From assembly GCA_022984795.1 (NCBI GenBank), contig JALIHJ010000008.1, positions 1 to 64,000 of the forward strand: a stretch of 64,000 nucleotides of DNA, written 5' to 3'. Shown here piece after piece: positions 37,547-46,042 of this stretch. This DNA comes from Fabrea salina. Lineage: Eukaryota > Ciliophora > Heterotrichea > Heterotrichida > Fabreidae. A model generated the notes under the pieces. That model saw nothing but the letters and a program-made list of their open reading frames with translations. It was not told the origin of the DNA and did not search any database. Each line of letters begins with the position of its first letter. The first letter of the stretch is position 1. Made by a program: the position numbers and the translations under genes.

Positions 37547-38899
37547 ATGCACTCTCGCAAAAGAAGAACTACAGAGCCCAGTTCTGAAGAAGTACAGAAC
37601 GAAAAACTCCGACTCCAGAAAATACAAAACTTGCACAGTCAGATTTTCGAAGCCAAAGAAAACGAAGACTTGTCAGAGTCAGCTTTGGAACTCACAAGCA
37701 AAGCCATTTCGCTTTCGCCAGATATTTACTCGTTTTTTAACTACAGAAGGAAAATACTCCAACATGTGCTGTCGCAAAGTCCTTCTTCACAGCTGGCAAG
37801 CATTTTGAAAGACGAACTTACTTTCTTAGGCAGAGTTATCAAAGAAAACCCTAAAAGCTACAGTGCCTGGTACCACCGAATGTGGGTCCTTGAAAAGTGC
37901 AAGGGCGAAGAAGCTATACTCAACAAGGAACTGGAACTCTGTCAGTACATGCTCAGACAAGACCAACGCAACTTCCACTGCTGGAACTACAGAACCTGGC
38001 TCGTCAAACTCACTCAACTCCAGTCACCTAACGAAGAACTGGCTTTCACTCAAAGCATGATTCTCAGAGACTTCTCTAACTACAGTGCTTGGCACTACAG
38101 AACCAAAGTAGTGCGCCAACTCTACCCAGAAACCTTGCCACTTGACTTCGTAAAAAAGGAACTTGACATGCTCAAGAACGCCTACTTTACTTGTCCTAGC
38201 GACCAAAGCATTTGGAACTACCACAGGTGGCTTCTACTACAGCAAGAACCCATCAAAATCACTAGCATTTCACCCCGCGAGTACACTTCTGCTCCTGCTT
38301 ACTTTTTAGTAGGGTTTTCGCACAACGTAAGTAGAGTAGGCGAGGAGTCCATTGGGGTTTCTCAGGGCTGGGAACCCCTTTCTGGGAACTGGGAACCTTT
38401 AGAAACTGCTCCTTTTTCTTACATTTGGAAGTTCACTCCTTCCTGTGAACCCCAAGGTCCAGTAGAGCTGCGCCTTAATCCCCTTAACTCGACTCTTTGC
38501 GACATCAACGGACAGCTAAGACTAGCTTCGCTTAAGTACAAGTACATAGAAACTGAAGGTGTAAAGAAACTAGAAGTCCACGAAGAAGAAGAAGTTGAGT
38601 TGTTGGAAATGGAACTTAGCAACTTGGAAGAACTCCTCAGCATCGAAGACAGTCCTAAGGACAGAATCCAGCCCTTGCTGCGCAAAGCCCAGATGCTAGA
38701 AACTGTGCACTTTATGAAGCCAGGAGCAACAAACCTGCAAGGAATCGTTGAGTGTTACGAAGAACTTTTGAGAATCAGTCCTTCAGATGCCTTTTACGAA
38801 GAGTGCTTAAGGACCTTCCAGACTCTGAAAACCCAAGTTCCGCCTCAAAAGGAAGTTCTTTCAAGAAAAATGAAAGCTAAGTTGTTAGGCATAATATAA
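37547..38899 (+). CDS. RABGGTA: Rab geranylgeranyltransferase alpha subunit
   Basis: A 450-residue protein with prenyltransferase alpha repeats: FFNYRRKIL, SYSAWYHRMWVLEKC, NFHCWNYRTWLVK, NYSAWHYRTKVVR and QSIWNYHRWLLLQ. The N-terminal MHSRKRRTT... RLQKIQNLHSQIF matches RabGGTase alpha rather than farnesyltransferase alpha, and the beta-rich insert after repeat 5 (AYFLVGFSHNVSRV...PVELRLNPL) matches the Ig-like domain. With the beta subunit it attaches geranylgeranyl groups to Rab GTPases. The leucine-rich C-terminus of the animal protein appears short or replaced by helices. Confidence 0.9.
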   Translation: MHSRKRRTTEPSSEEVQNEKLRLQKIQNLHSQIFEAKENEDLSESALELTSKAISLSPDIYSFFNYRRKILQHVLSQSPSSQLASILKDELTFLGRVIKENPKSYSAWYHRMWVLEKCKGEEAILNKELELCQYMLRQDQRNFHCWNYRTWLVKLTQLQSPNEELAFTQSMILRDFSNYSAWHYRTKVVRQLYPETLPLDFVKKELDMLKNAYFTCPSDQSIWNYHRWLLLQQEPIKITSISPREYTSAPAYFLVGFSHNVSRVGEESIGVSQGWEPLSGNWEPLETAPFSYIWKFTPSCEPQGPVELRLNPLNSTLCDINGQLRLASLKYKYIETEGVKKLEVHEEEEVELLEMELSNLEELLSIEDSPKDRIQPLLRKAQMLETVHFMKPGATNLQGIVECYEELLRISPSDAFYEECLRTFQTLKTQVPPQKEVLSRKMKAKLLGII

Positions 38900-38902
38900 A
38901 AA

Positions 38903-39178
38903 TGTCTGTGGTCTGTGATGAGTTTCTTCACGTCAGACAATGAAGAAGGATCTTCTCTGAACTATACACTTATTTGGACCTGGGTTCGCAACTGCGGAAC
39001 TGGGTCCTAAACTAAGCAGGACTGGCAATAGTGGTTCCTTTGGACCTAGCTAATCACAATCCTGGACATGACTCAGAAAGGGGTGTATCTCAGAGGACTG
39101 AGACTTTTCAAAGTCCTCTTACAAGCACCCAAAAGCAAAGGGGATGTGGAGGGACTAACTCTTTAGCTTAGTCTTTTT
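38903..39178 (+). ncRNA. structured non-coding RNA candidate, class unknown
   Basis: A 276-nt region between two genes with no open frame, far richer in G/C than other spacers, and full of strong hairpins: TGTCTG/CAGACA (38903/38934); GAAGA/TCTTC (38942/38951); GGACC/GGTCC (38976/39003) enclosing GTTCGC/GCgGAAC; GGGTG/CACCC (39081/39126) enclosing a perfect 8-bp stem AGAGGACT/AGTCCTCT (39092/39112); GACTAA/TTAGTC (39153/39168) followed at once by TTTTT. A C-box-like GTGATGA lies at 38915 and CTGA at 38957. I checked for U1-U6, U3, SRP, RNase P and telomerase template motifs and found none. The plus strand is favoured by the terminal hairpin plus T-run. Confidence 0.7.
39174..39178 (+). terminator. 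Pol III-type T-run after terminal hairpin
   Basis: TTTTT immediately after the GACTAA/TTAGTC stem; the likely 3' end of the structured RNA. Confidence 0.6.
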
Positions 39179-39190
39179 ATTCCTAAACAT

Positions 39191-39739
39191 TTACTTTCTT
39201 AGATAATTCTTGTAGTCAGGGCTGTACTTGAAATTGCCTAAAGAACTGTAAATTTCTGAAACGCTTCTTTGTCTAGGCAGCATTTTCTCGCACTTCTTGA
39301 ACTTTTGGTTGATTCTGAGTATTTTCCTAGTCATTTTGGACTTAGTGACTTTGTTCTCTAAGTTCAAGCGATGAATTTTGTCAAGGAGTTGGTTGTAGTC
39401 CTGCTTGAATTCTTCTTGGAAAACAGAATGGGACTCGTCTACGCTTAACTTAGACTTGGGGTGCAGGTTTAGGGGCGAAGTTAGTCTGGGTTTAGCAAAG
39501 GTTTTGAGATGGGACTCGCTGAAGTTTTTTCTATGAAGTGGTCTAGCTAAGTAGCTGAGTTTTTTCTTCTCTTTGTTGGAAGGGTTGACTTTGTACTTGT
39601 CCCGACAGAACTTTGGAGACTTAGTGAAGTACCTTAAATCAGGAGAAACTTCTTTGCTGGAAAACTTGAGTTTGGTTACTTTTTCAGCTTTTTCAATAGC
39701 CTTGTAGAGACTGAACTTGCCTTTTTTCTTAGACTGCAT
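39191..39739 (-). CDS. basic protein, unknown
   Basis: A 182-residue lysine-rich protein started at ATG 39739 (TATTAATATG on the sense strand would fit the A/T context); the longer frame begins at TTG. Basic low-complexity N-terminus (MQSKKKGKFSLYKAIEKAEK), then a helical stretch near residues 110-150 (FKQDYNQLLDKIHRLNLENKVTKSKM). No family recognised. Composition resembles microtubule- or chromatin-associated linkers. Confidence 0.65.
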   Translation of the reverse strand: MQSKKKGKFSLYKAIEKAEKVTKLKFSSKEVSPDLRYFTKSPKFCRDKYKVNPSNKEKKKLSYLARPLHRKNFSESHLKTFAKPRLTSPLNLHPKSKLSVDESHSVFQEEFKQDYNQLLDKIHRLNLENKVTKSKMTRKILRINQKFKKCEKMLPRQRSVSEIYSSLGNFKYSPDYKNYLRK

Positions 39740-40029
39740 ATTAATACTATTACTCAAAGTGAAAATTAAAAGTCTGGACTTTTTGGGTCTTTTTTTGAGT
39801 TTTGATTCTTTTATTCCTGCATTAGAGTACTTTTCTAAAAAAGATATAAAGCTATCTCAAACACCCAAGTTGCTCAAAAGGCATCAGTAAAATCCAGAGC
39901 AAATTATTAATGAGCAAGTTGTTTTGAATGCCAACAGTAGCCACTGGTTTGCTTAGTATCCATTTTTACAAAATGTTTTTATCAAGACTTACTGCACTAA
40001 TTCATCAAAAAAAGATATTTAACCAAGCG
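39740..40029. other. AT-rich spacer
   Basis: A 290-bp spacer upstream of the basic-protein gene and downstream of the 40030 gene. It contains T-runs near 39779-39797 but no gene, stable hairpin or repeat that I can support. It is one of the longest spacers in the gene-dense part. Confidence 0.5.
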
Positions 40030-40905
40030 TTACTTCTTAAACCTCACCAGAGGGTTTGCGTTGAGTATGTCGTTCATGTCAGTAACTATCCAAGTTTCAG
40101 GCTTGAACTTAGCCATCCACTCCATGTAGGACTCGTGTTTATTTTCGTTAGTCACCCACTCAGGTTGCAGGCACTGAGACTCAAAAATCCACTGTTGCTT
40201 GTAAGTGTACTCACTTGTGTACTCCGAAACTTCTTGGTTTTCTTTGTAGAGTTTAATCTTCCAAGGAGACTTTATGGAAACTAAGCACTGCACCAGTGTT
40301 TGTCTGTTTTTGGAGTGGAGGTCTTCTATGTGGGCTTGATTCACGTACGCAAGGGGGTTGGAAAGGTCTAGGTGCGTGAAGCACACCACTCCTAGGTCTG
40401 AGTCGTTGTAAACGTGGTACTTGTCAAGGTGGTCGTTGTTTTCCCGGTTAACATTGACTCCTCTGTAAACTACAGCATCAGTTATGTCCAGAGTGGGTTT
40501 GCCTGAAGAGTCAGGAAAGTCTTCGTGCACCTCAGACTTGAGGGAAATGCCTTGTGCTTTGAGGTTCTGCAGCGAGTAAGTCAAAGCATTGTACAAGTTA
40601 GGTTCCAGTAAGTGCTTGATTTCTGAAAGGTCTGGAGAGTTGATAGTTGACATCACCTTTTCAAAGATCTCGTAGAACTGAGAAAGCACTCTATTGACTG
40701 GGATTTTGTTTTGTATAAGCATTCGATCTGCAAGGAATCTGAGGTTGGCTTCTTTTTCTGGAACTCCTTTGAAGCTCCAGGGAAGTCCAAACGTTTCTTC
40801 CTTAGCTTCGTTAAGCCGCCTCATTCGGTCCACAGCTGTTTCGTCGAAAGAGTAAGTTAAATTGGAAATAGAAAACCATCTAGAAACTCTTGTACACTTT
40901 AGCAT
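40030..40905 (-). CDS. putative mitochondrial protein, Tim44/mL45-like (tentative)
   Basis: A 291-residue protein. The N-terminus (MLKCTRVSRWFSISNLTYSF) is basic, free of acids and looks like a mitochondrial presequence. Residues 60-270 form an alpha+beta fold with ILSQFYEIFEKVM-like helices followed by strands (LVQCLVSIKSPWKIKLYKEN, YKQQWIFESQC, KPETWIVTDMND), an order seen in the NTF2-like domain of Tim44 and the ribosomal protein mL45. No diagnostic motif settles it. It lies 12 bp downstream of the start region... of the TBC1D31 gene's end, on the same strand. Confidence 0.4.
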   Translation of the reverse strand: MLKCTRVSRWFSISNLTYSFDETAVDRMRRLNEAKEETFGLPWSFKGVPEKEANLRFLADRMLIQNKIPVNRVLSQFYEIFEKVMSTINSPDLSEIKHLLEPNLYNALTYSLQNLKAQGISLKSEVHEDFPDSSGKPTLDITDAVVYRGVNVNRENNDHLDKYHVYNDSDLGVVCFTHLDLSNPLAYVNQAHIEDLHSKNRQTLVQCLVSIKSPWKIKLYKENQEVSEYTSEYTYKQQWIFESQCLQPEWVTNENKHESYMEWMAKFKPETWIVTDMNDILNANPLVRFKK

Positions 40906-40917
40906 TTATTATAATGA

Positions 40918-43900
40918 CTAGTCAGAGTAGTCTCCATTCAGTGACTCATCTGAGTAGCAGTTGCAAGAACACTGACTTGAAGCGCAACTCGAACAACTGC
41001 AAGACACTTCGCTTTCAGAGTACTCTCTGGAAGACTCTTGGTATGAAACTACTTGGGACTCCTTGGAGTCTTCAGAGTAGTCTTTAGACTGGGGTCTTTC
41101 GTAAACTTCTTCAGAGTAGTCTTTGGACTGGAGTCTTTCGTGGGAAACATCTTCACTTGAGGACCGCCTTACTTCGCTGGTGTGGGGTCTGGGTCTAGAG
41201 AACTTTTCTGTGATGGCTTCGTTGACAGGGGTTTTGGACTCTTCTTCAGCTTTGAAGGACTTTTCCCAGAGCATTTCAAGTTCTTTTTCGCGCTGTCTTT
41301 GGATGGTGTCGAGTTTCATGTGGTGGGCACGTGACCGAGCGACTTCGATTTCTTGGCTTTCTCTGCGGAAGTTGTCGACTTCTTGGTAGAACTTAGTTCT
41401 TTCGTCCTGGAGTTGTTTGTCTTCTTCTTCGAAGAGTCTTTGTTGGAAGGCAAGTTTTTCTTCGAGGTTCCTTTCTTTGTTTTCGAGTTCTTGTTGGTAC
41501 TGTCTTTGGAGTTCCCTTTCTTCTTCGATTTTGAGAAGCATGTCTTGGAACTGTTTTTCTTCTTCAACTGCTTTCAGTTCGTTTTCCCGGCGGATTTCTC
41601 TTATTTTGTCGTAGTAAGCTTCTTTTTCGAACTGGCGTTTCATTTCTTCGATTTCTGCTTTGTTCCTTTGCATTTCGGCGTTTTGTTTTTCTCTTTCTTG
41701 TTGGAGTATTTGCATGCGTTCTTCAGTGAGTTTGCGGGCTCTTTGGTGTTCTTCGTCAAGTAGTCTTTGGAACTGCTTTTCGTCGTACTCGCGCAGGTAA
41801 GAGTACTTTTCGCGGATTTGAGCCAAAGCTTCTTCGTTGCGAAGAGCTTCTTCCTCTGCGACTTGTCGAAGTCTTCTTTCTTTTTCGATTTCTTGTTTGT
41901 TGAGTTCTCTTTCTAGTACTTGTATGCGCTGCATTTTCTCCAATTTGAGTTTGTCGTTCAGTTGGGCTTTTTCTTGGACTTCTTTAAGTTTGGTTTCGCG
42001 TGCCATTTCTAGTCGGAGTCTCCGTTCTTCGTCTTCAATCCGCCACTGTTGTTGTTGCAGTCTGTCTTTGGACTCAAGTTCTTTTTCCCAGTTTTCTTTG
42101 GCCAACCGTAGGTTGCGCACGGCTTCTTCGCTTTGGCGAGCCCTCATGAGTTCAAGTAGTCTTTGAGTGGCTTTGAACTCCACCAAACTAAGGGCTTCTT
42201 CTTCAGTTCTGTTCTGCATGTAGTACTTGTCTTCTTCTTGTTTCCTGCTGAGTTCTTCTTCGAGTTTGCGCATTTCGATTTCTTTGAGTTTTTCTTGGTT
42301 TCTTAGAGAAGACTCTACTGTTTCTTCGATCCTTTTGATTTGCTCAAGTCTTTTTTCCCGCATTTGGTTGTCTAGTTTCCTTTTTTCTTCAAAACGCACT
42401 TGTTCTTCAATCTGGACTTTTTTCCTCCGGTCTTGTTCAGCAGCAATCTGGGCTTCTTGTTCTCTGCGGAACCTAAATTCGTCTTCTTCGAGTTTAGAGA
42501 GTCTTTCAGTTATTTTTTCTAAGTACTGGTTTTTCAGTTGGATTTCTTGGGTTTCTTTAAAGATCCTTTCCCGGACTTGTTCTTGGTACTTGATAGCGAA
42601 CTCTGGGTAGTTAGTGAACAAGGGGTACTCTCCCCTAGTCAAAGGCACTTTTATTTCGAAACTCGGAAGTTTCACTTGGTCTTTAAGTGAGTGCAACTCC
42701 TTGGCTAGTTTAATTAACTGCTTCACAGAAACTGGGTTTTGTTTGTGCAAGAAGTAATTGAGTTCGTATGGAGTGTAAATACTCAGAACTGTACTTTTGA
42801 AGTAAACGAAGTAAGCTGCTGTGACAAACACCAGAAACTCAGGCTTGCCTCTTTCGGCTAACAAGTGGTCAACAAGTGAAAGCCACTCCTCCTGAGTCAT
42901 CACTTCTATAAACAAGTTCTGCAGCACTGGCCAAACCCACACTGAACAGTTTCCTAAACTTTTAAGGTGGTTCCACAACCCAGAATCGTACTTCTGGATG
43001 CACTCCTCTACAGCCAGTATGTAATTAATAGGGGGTTCTGGGTACTTTTCAAACCAGTGTTGCATCCACTCCACCAAAAGACTCAAACTGAACTCAAAAG
43101 CTGTAAGTAGTTCCCCTGTTAGCTTCACAAAAGGGAAAACTACTGCTGGCACAAACTCTGCTTCACTAAATATCGGACAGTGGTGGGCCAAACAACTCAT
43201 AACTGTTTCTAACTTCGAAAGGAGTTGCTTGTCTTTAAGTGGGTACTTGTGTTCTAGGTTTGTTACACAAGAGTGAGTTCCTTTTTCACGTAACTTTTGA
43301 AAAGCCAGTTGGTTGTCAGGGGTGCCTAAAAGACGTTTCCAAAGAGTGATTCTGTACTTGTAGGGAAACTCCCCGTACTCTTCAAGCAGTTTTTTTATTC
43401 TAGCTAAACTGAGTTTGGGTTCTTCGTACTTAGTTTGGGGTTCAAAAGTTTGGGGTTGTTCTTTGGTGATTCTGGGTTTGTGAGTGGTTTCTGGAGTGCA
43501 GTTTAAGTCGTATACAGTAACGTTGCCTTTAGGCTGCACAGCAGCTATTTTCCCGGAAGCTTCTGAGTAGTCCACCCAGTGGGCTTTGTCTTGGATTTTA
43601 GACTTGATTCTGGCGTTTTTTGTGTCTAGAATGTAAAAAACTCCGTTGTTTCCCAAAACTCCTACTTGGTGGGCTTTTAAGCAGTCCATCTTTTTGGCTC
43701 CAGTGGGCAAGTCAATCACAGTTTCTAAAAGGGTTTCTCTAGCAGTGTCGTAGATGTGGACTGAAGAGTTGCCAGCAAGGTAAATTCTGTTGAAATCACA
43801 AGCAAAGGACTCAGGTTTGGGTGTTTGGAATTTTCTAACTAGTTCATAAGAGGTGCAACTCCACTCAAACAAAATTCCTTCAGAAAACAGAGTTAGGATA

Positions 43901-44421
43901 GAGTTGCCCTGTGCTGAAAAAGAAGCCTTTACAAACAACCCTGCCTGGGCATACAAAGACCTGACTCTTGCCCAACTTTGAGAGTCCCAAAGCACACAGT
44001 CTTCTTCAGTGTAAGACAAAAACAGCCCTTTTGCGTAGTCGCACCCCAGAATGTCTGACTTGTGCCCTCTTAAAGTAGAAATGAGTCTTCCTGAGACTTG
44101 GTAGATTTCTAGTGTTTTGTTTGCCATTCCAACAGCAAGTTCAAGAGGGCGACTAGGTATGATTTGCAAACAGGTAGCTCCCATGCACCCCCTTGCTATT
44201 ACTCCGAACTTGTTTGCTTTCAAGTTAAACTGAGTTAGGCTTCCACTTGAGTCAGCCACAACCAAGATTTGGGCGTAGGGGTCCCAAGCAACTAGTCTTG
44301 CTTGTGCACGTGGTTTGGACACTGAGTAGTCGATTTCAAGGAGTTGCCCTTCTTTGGTTTGTCTAGTTTTCCGGTTAAAGATTTTTCCTGAAGAAGCTGT
44401 GAGTGCAAGACTTACCGCCAT
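40918..44421 (-). CDS. TBC1D31: TBC1D31 (WDR67)-type centrosomal/ciliary protein
   Basis: The longest gene here, 1167 residues without intron. Residues 1-300 are WD40-like repeats (QARLVAWDPYAQILVVADSSGSLTQF, STLRGHKSDILGCDYAKG). The TBC domain spans about 345-570 (FPYKYRITLWKRLLGTPDN, HHCPIFSEAEFVPAVVFPFVKL, YTPYELNYFLHKQNP). A highly charged coiled coil covers residues 620-1080. TBC1D31 is a pericentriolar scaffold of the same order and size. The TBC catalytic Arg and Gln fingers are not apparent, as in animal TBC1D31. Unusual tail: two near-identical RPQSKDYSE units and a Cys/Ser-rich end (CSCSSCASSQCSCNC). Confidence 0.93.
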   Translation of the reverse strand: MAVSLALTASSGKIFNRKTRQTKEGQLLEIDYSVSKPRAQARLVAWDPYAQILVVADSSGSLTQFNLKANKFGVIARGCMGATCLQIIPSRPLELAVGMANKTLEIYQVSGRLISTLRGHKSDILGCDYAKGLFLSYTEEDCVLWDSQSWARVRSLYAQAGLFVKASFSAQGNSILTLFSEGILFEWSCTSYELVRKFQTPKPESFACDFNRIYLAGNSSVHIYDTARETLLETVIDLPTGAKKMDCLKAHQVGVLGNNGVFYILDTKNARIKSKIQDKAHWVDYSEASGKIAAVQPKGNVTVYDLNCTPETTHKPRITKEQPQTFEPQTKYEEPKLSLARIKKLLEEYGEFPYKYRITLWKRLLGTPDNQLAFQKLREKGTHSCVTNLEHKYPLKDKQLLSKLETVMSCLAHHCPIFSEAEFVPAVVFPFVKLTGELLTAFEFSLSLLVEWMQHWFEKYPEPPINYILAVEECIQKYDSGLWNHLKSLGNCSVWVWPVLQNLFIEVMTQEEWLSLVDHLLAERGKPEFLVFVTAAYFVYFKSTVLSIYTPYELNYFLHKQNPVSVKQLIKLAKELHSLKDQVKLPSFEIKVPLTRGEYPLFTNYPEFAIKYQEQVRERIFKETQEIQLKNQYLEKITERLSKLEEDEFRFRREQEAQIAAEQDRRKKVQIEEQVRFEEKRKLDNQMREKRLEQIKRIEETVESSLRNQEKLKEIEMRKLEEELSRKQEEDKYYMQNRTEEEALSLVEFKATQRLLELMRARQSEEAVRNLRLAKENWEKELESKDRLQQQQWRIEDEERRLRLEMARETKLKEVQEKAQLNDKLKLEKMQRIQVLERELNKQEIEKERRLRQVAEEEALRNEEALAQIREKYSYLREYDEKQFQRLLDEEHQRARKLTEERMQILQQEREKQNAEMQRNKAEIEEMKRQFEKEAYYDKIREIRRENELKAVEEEKQFQDMLLKIEEERELQRQYQQELENKERNLEEKLAFQQRLFEEEDKQLQDERTKFYQEVDNFRRESQEIEVARSRAHHMKLDTIQRQREKELEMLWEKSFKAEEESKTPVNEAITEKFSRPRPHTSEVRRSSSEDVSHERLQSKDYSEEVYERPQSKDYSEDSKESQVVSYQESSREYSESEVSCSCSSCASSQCSCNCYSDESLNGDYSD

Positions 44422-44447
44422 TTGAATTATGAAATATACTTAGCAAG

Positions 44448-44909
44448 TTAGTCGTATCCCTTTTTGGGAAAAAGTGTTTGCAAAACATTCACAAAAGTAG
44501 CTCGGGGAATGGGAGTTTCAGGGCTAAGTTCAGGGAACTCTTCGCTGAGTGCTTGTTGGGGGTTCTTGACTCCAGCTACAGTTAAAGCGTGCAGGAGTTC
44601 TTCGAAGTCTACTTTGCTTTCTGCTTCTTCGTAGTTGTCGTACATGAGTTCGAATTCTTCTGCGTTGAAGTAAACAGGTTGTTCCATGTCTGGGTGGCTT
44701 TGGTAGTACTTGATTTGGTTGAGTTGCTGCATGAGGTACTGCTTTACGTCTGGAGGGCGGTCGTGAATCAGTTGAGTCAGAAGTCTGTTGAAGAGTTGGG
44801 GTAACTGTTTTTCTTGGAGGTAGTTTTGGATTTTAGTGTATTCTTCTTCTTGCTGAGGAGGCAGTGGAGGTTCGTTTTTGCCTTTGCCTGCTTTTAAAAG
44901 CCGAACCAT
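44448..44909 (-). CDS. RIIa/DPY30-fold ciliary protein, EFCAB10-like
   Basis: A 153-residue protein. Residues 22-66 form a dimerisation-docking helix pair of the RIIa/DPY-30 type (IQNYLQEKQLPQLFNRLLTQLIHDRPPDVKQYLMQQL). The C-terminal half has EF-hand-like helices (VDFEELLHALTVAGV) but no complete calcium loop. EFCAB10-type proteins join these two parts and occur in cilia, often at radial spokes. Lying 26 bp upstream of TBC1D31 on the same strand, it strengthens a ciliary neighbourhood. Its start codon is 7 bp from the VPS36 start. Confidence 0.75.
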   Translation of the reverse strand: MVRLLKAGKGKNEPPLPPQQEEEYTKIQNYLQEKQLPQLFNRLLTQLIHDRPPDVKQYLMQQLNQIKYYQSHPDMEQPVYFNAEEFELMYDNYEEAESKVDFEELLHALTVAGVKNPQQALSEEFPELSPETPIPRATFVNVLQTLFPKKGYD

Positions 44910-44916
44910 TTATATA
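44910..44916. promoter_or_regulatory. 7-bp spacer between divergent start codons
   Basis: TTATATA is the entire interval between ATG 44909 (-) and ATG 44917 (+). Both protein N-termini match their families' starts, so the coding boundaries are credible; the palindromic TATATA could act as a shared initiator. Confidence 0.65.
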
Positions 44917-46038
44917 ATGCAAGTTAGTCTTAGTGAAAGCAAAAGACCCATTTTAGTTCAGTTTGAAGTAGTCATTAAAGAACAAAGCCAGGTTGAAGTC
45001 CACTCAGTTGCAGGGTTGTTGGGCAAGTACCACCTGTACTTGACTTCACACACCCTTATTTTTGTAGGTGACAAAAACTCTTTCCAAGTCCCACTGTGTT
45101 ACGTTGGTAACTTAAAAAAGTCAGGTGGGTTCTTGTCTTCCAAGAAACTTGAAGTGATTACAAGGAAGTCCAGCACTCTGCCCAACTACATCAAAGAAAC
45201 CTGTGAACTCCAAAACAAACCCCTTCCTCCCGTTCCTGAATTCCCTAAGTTCTTTTTGCTTAAGTTCCGTTCTGAAGGCAGGGATGAAGTCCACAAAAAA
45301 CTCGAAGAAGCTCTTCACAACAGAATTTGGGAACGACCCACTAAACACCAAAAAAAGGAAAAACAAGTCCAGGGCTACGGAATCTCGGCCATCAAGCAGT
45401 CTTTGCGCCAAGAAACCCAAGAAGCCACACAAACAATTTCTTCTTTCGGAGACCTTAAAACTCTTTTTGAAAACTCTCGCGAACTAGCTGAACTTGCAAA
45501 CAAACTAAAAACCCTAGACAACTCTGACCCTGAAATACTTGAAATCCAACAACAAATGGAATCGTTGGGGTTTGCTTCAGGAGTTACTAAACAAACAGCT
45601 GGCAAAAACTACTACCAACAACTTGCAAGGGAGATTTCAGACTTCATTTATCCTCACTTAGAAGAAAAAGGAGGAGCCCTTCCATTAGTTGACGCTTACA
45701 GTTTGTACAACAGAGCAAGAGGGGACTTGGTTTCTCCTCACGACATGAAACAAGCCTCCAGCATCATGAAGAAACTCAGTCTTCCTGTGCAGCTCAATCA
45801 ACTCCCTTCAGGAGTAAATATCCTCCAAATTGGAGAAGACTCCATTAAGCAACTACTTCACAGTGCTCTTGTTCAAGTCCAAGAAGCTGGTAGCTTAACA
45901 GCTGTGCAACTTGCTGAAGCTATGCAAATAAATGTACTCATAGCAAAGCAACTCTTGCTGGAAGGAGAAGCCAAAGGGGACTTAGCTAGAGACGAAGGAG
46001 TTGAAGGACTGCACTTCTACATTAACATTCTTAAGTAA
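44917..46038 (+). CDS. VPS36: VPS36, ESCRT-II subunit
   Basis: A 373-residue protein started at ATG 44917. The GLUE domain spans residues 1-125 (GLLGKYHLYLTSHTLIFVGDKNSFQVPLCYV, FFLLKFRSEGRDEVHKKLEEAL). A linker helix (QGYGISAIKQSLRQETQEATQTI) precedes two winged-helix domains (KNYYQQLAREISDFIYPHLEEKGGALPLVDAYSLYNRARG and AGSLTAVQLAEAMQINVLIAKQLL). ESCRT-II sorts ubiquitinated cargo into multivesicular bodies; the GLUE domain binds phosphoinositide and ubiquitin. No zinc-finger insertion as in yeast. Confidence 0.93.
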   Translation: MQVSLSESKRPILVQFEVVIKEQSQVEVHSVAGLLGKYHLYLTSHTLIFVGDKNSFQVPLCYVGNLKKSGGFLSSKKLEVITRKSSTLPNYIKETCELQNKPLPPVPEFPKFFLLKFRSEGRDEVHKKLEEALHNRIWERPTKHQKKEKQVQGYGISAIKQSLRQETQEATQTISSFGDLKTLFENSRELAELANKLKTLDNSDPEILEIQQQMESLGFASGVTKQTAGKNYYQQLAREISDFIYPHLEEKGGALPLVDAYSLYNRARGDLVSPHDMKQASSIMKKLSLPVQLNQLPSGVNILQIGEDSIKQLLHSALVQVQEAGSLTAVQLAEAMQINVLIAKQLLLEGEAKGDLARDEGVEGLHFYINILK

Positions 46039-46042
46039 TCTT

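Noticed and set aside
38903-38975. Box C/D snoRNA from GTGATGA (38915) and CTGA (38957)
   Set aside because: No terminal stem pairs the flanks of the two boxes, and stronger hairpins extend well beyond them.
38903-39178. Telomerase RNA as identity of the structured RNA
   Set aside because: No template complementary to TTAGGGTG (such as CACCCTAACA) is present; only CACCC and CCTAAAC fragments occur apart from each other.
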